Source: Oscillospiraceae bacterium
GTDB lineage: Bacteria > Bacillota_A > Clostridia > Oscillospirales > Oscillospiraceae
Direction: 5' to 3'
NCBI GenBank assembly: GCA_017505505.1
Contig: JAFVPA010000016.1
Location: 1-22,677, forward strand
Length of the DNA stretch: 22,677 nucleotides
Below the pieces are notes generated by a model. That model saw only the letters and a program-made list of their open reading frames with translations. It was not told where the DNA came from and searched no databases. Numbering within the stretch: position 1 is the first letter of the stretch; every line of letters starts with the position of its first letter. Shown here in pieces: positions 21,660 to 22,677 of the stretch. The position numbers and the translations under genes are program-made.

Positions 21660-22439
21660 TTAAGCGGTGGGCTGGTTGGCTGCCTCGATGATCTTGACGA
21701 ACTTCTCGGGCACCAGGGAAGCGCCGCCGATCAGGCCGCCGTCGATGTCGGGCTGAGCCAGCAGCTCGAAAGCGTTCTTCTCGTTCATGGAGCCGCCGTA
21801 CAGGATGGAGATGGCACGGGCGTTCTTGGAGGAGTACAGCTTGCGGACAACGCTGCGGATCATCTCGCAGACTTCCTCAGCCTGCTCGGGGGTGGCGGTC
21901 AGGCCGGTGCCGATGGCCCAGATGGGCTCGTAAGCGATGATGACCTTGCGGATCTTGTCTTCGGGAACACCAGCCAGACCCAGCTTGATCTGCATGGTGA
22001 TGTGCTCGGCAGTGATGCCGGCCTCACGCTGCTGCAGGGTCTCGCCGCAGCACATGATGGGGATCAGGCCTGCTTCCAGAGCGGCCAGGACCTTTGCATT
22101 GACATCTGCGTCGGTCTCACCGTACATCTCACGGCGCTCGGAGTGGCCGATGATGACGTACTTGCAGCCTGCGTCGGTCAGCATGTTGGTAGCGATCTCG
22201 CCGGTGTAAGCGCCCTTGGCGTTGGCGTTGCAGTTCTCGGCGCCGATGCCCACGCGGGTCTCACGCATAGCGCGGACAGCAGCGGGGATGCAGACAGCGG
22301 GAACACACAGGGCGACGTCGCACCAGCGGCCCTTGGGCATGATGGCCTTCAGCTGAGTCATGAACTCCTTGGTCTCGGAGGGAGTCTTGTTCATCTTCCA
22401 GTTACCGGCGATGACGGTCTTACGATACTTTCTGTTCAT
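21660..22439 (-). CDS. tpiA: Triosephosphate isomerase
   Basis: A 259-residue glycolytic enzyme that interconverts dihydroxyacetone phosphate and glyceraldehyde 3-phosphate. Active-site residues are present: Lys15 (NWKMN), His99 (IIGHSERR) and Glu171 (AYEPIWAIGTG), with flexible loop 6 GTGLTATPEQA and the phosphate-binding LYGGSMNEKN. The usual Gln of the GAQN segment is Glu68 here (GAENC), a change that does not touch catalysis. Normal length. The ribosome site is GGAGAAAAGG. Codon use looks biased, as expected for a highly expressed gene. The neighbours that often accompany it (gap, pgk) are not within the window. Confidence 0.97.
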   Translation of the reverse strand: MNRKYRKTVIAGNWKMNKTPSETKEFMTQLKAIMPKGRWCDVALCVPAVCIPAAVRAMRETRVGIGAENCNANAKGAYTGEIATNMLTDAGCKYVIIGHSERREMYGETDADVNAKVLAALEAGLIPIMCCGETLQQREAGITAEHITMQIKLGLAGVPEDKIRKVIIAYEPIWAIGTGLTATPEQAEEVCEMIRSVVRKLYSSKNARAISILYGGSMNEKNAFELLAQPDIDGGLIGGASLVPEKFVKIIEAANQPTA

Positions 22440-22533
22440 TTTCCTTTTCTCCTTTTATGAATACATCGGAGCCAGGGTGGCTCAATGTGAATTTACGAAG
22501 TTAAGTAGGGGTCTGCAAAATAGGAAATACCAT

Positions 22534-22670
22534 TGTAGGGCGGGGTTATGACCCCGCCGCCTGGTAATGGTCAATACGCAGAAGGGGCGATGCTGAAAGT
22601 GATATCTAAGGGCATATTCAACATGCCGAAAAACGCAAGCTGGTCGGCGGGGTCATGACCCCGCCCTACA
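22534..22670. repeat. Paired-palindrome element H
   Basis: A 137-base unit with the architecture of element G: TGTAGGGCGGGG... (near-perfect palindrome at 22539-22558, one base off, TTATGA centre), an interior of about 87 bases, and the perfect palindrome GGCGGGGTCATGACCCCGCC at 22646-22665 followed by CTACA. The end of the window (22440-22677) otherwise shows only the tpiA leader and no gene. Confidence 0.8.
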
Positions 22671-22677
22671 CAGCTGA

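Noticed and set aside
21621..22460. A 279-codon open frame opposite tpiA
   Set aside because: Asp/Gly/Leu-rich antisense product; tpiA has all active-site residues and a terminator.

Overview
The window looks like chromosome of a G+C-rich, low-oxygen Gram-positive gut bacterium of the class Clostridia (Oscillospiraceae/Ruminococcaceae-like). This is inferred from strong GGAGG ribosome sites, protein families such as PadR plus a DUF6120-like partner, small secreted proteins with MKK/MKR signal peptides, and dense GC-rich palindromic repeats of a kind common in that group. No rRNA or marker gene is present to fix the genus.

Layout. (1) 1-1160: a repeat element, then a monocistronic amidohydrolase-like enzyme closed by two tandem hairpin terminators. 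(2) 1227-8172: a compact, co-directional phage head operon. It encodes small and large terminase, portal, HK97-type protease, major capsid protein, two head-tail connectors and two tail-like proteins, and ends at a strong terminator. All frames are open, but there is no integrase, repressor, replication, tape-measure, baseplate or lysis gene in the window. The three junctions terL/portal, portal/protease and protease/capsid each carry a small repeat. (3) 8175-12208: an A+T-richer stretch with four leftward genes for exported or lipid-anchored proteins of unknown function, divergent from a PadR regulator, a DUF6120-like membrane protein and a small secreted protein. (4) 12257-12811: a phosphoribosyltransferase with a clear promoter. 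(5) 13376-17131: a response regulator/giant histidine kinase pair whose promoter carries paired TTAAGAATT sites. (6) 17413-22439: housekeeping genes: an MscS-type channel, an M18 aminopeptidase, coaE overlapping a Sua5-type tRNA-modification gene, and tpiA.

Interspersed repeats are the second striking theme. Five copies of an element with shared terminal inverted repeats (AAATT-x-TxGTTTATCG type) carry at least three different interiors. Three further elements carry only the inner TGTAGGGCGG...CCGCCCTACA modules. Two copies about 98% identical lie in direct orientation 12.9 kb apart and bracket the amidohydrolase, head operon, secreted-protein cluster and phosphoribosyltransferase.

The best candidate for something unusual is the head operon. 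It is intact, isolated by terminators and invaded by host repeats only between genes, which fits a retained (domesticated) capsid and packaging module or a decaying prophage caught early. Sequence alone cannot separate these.
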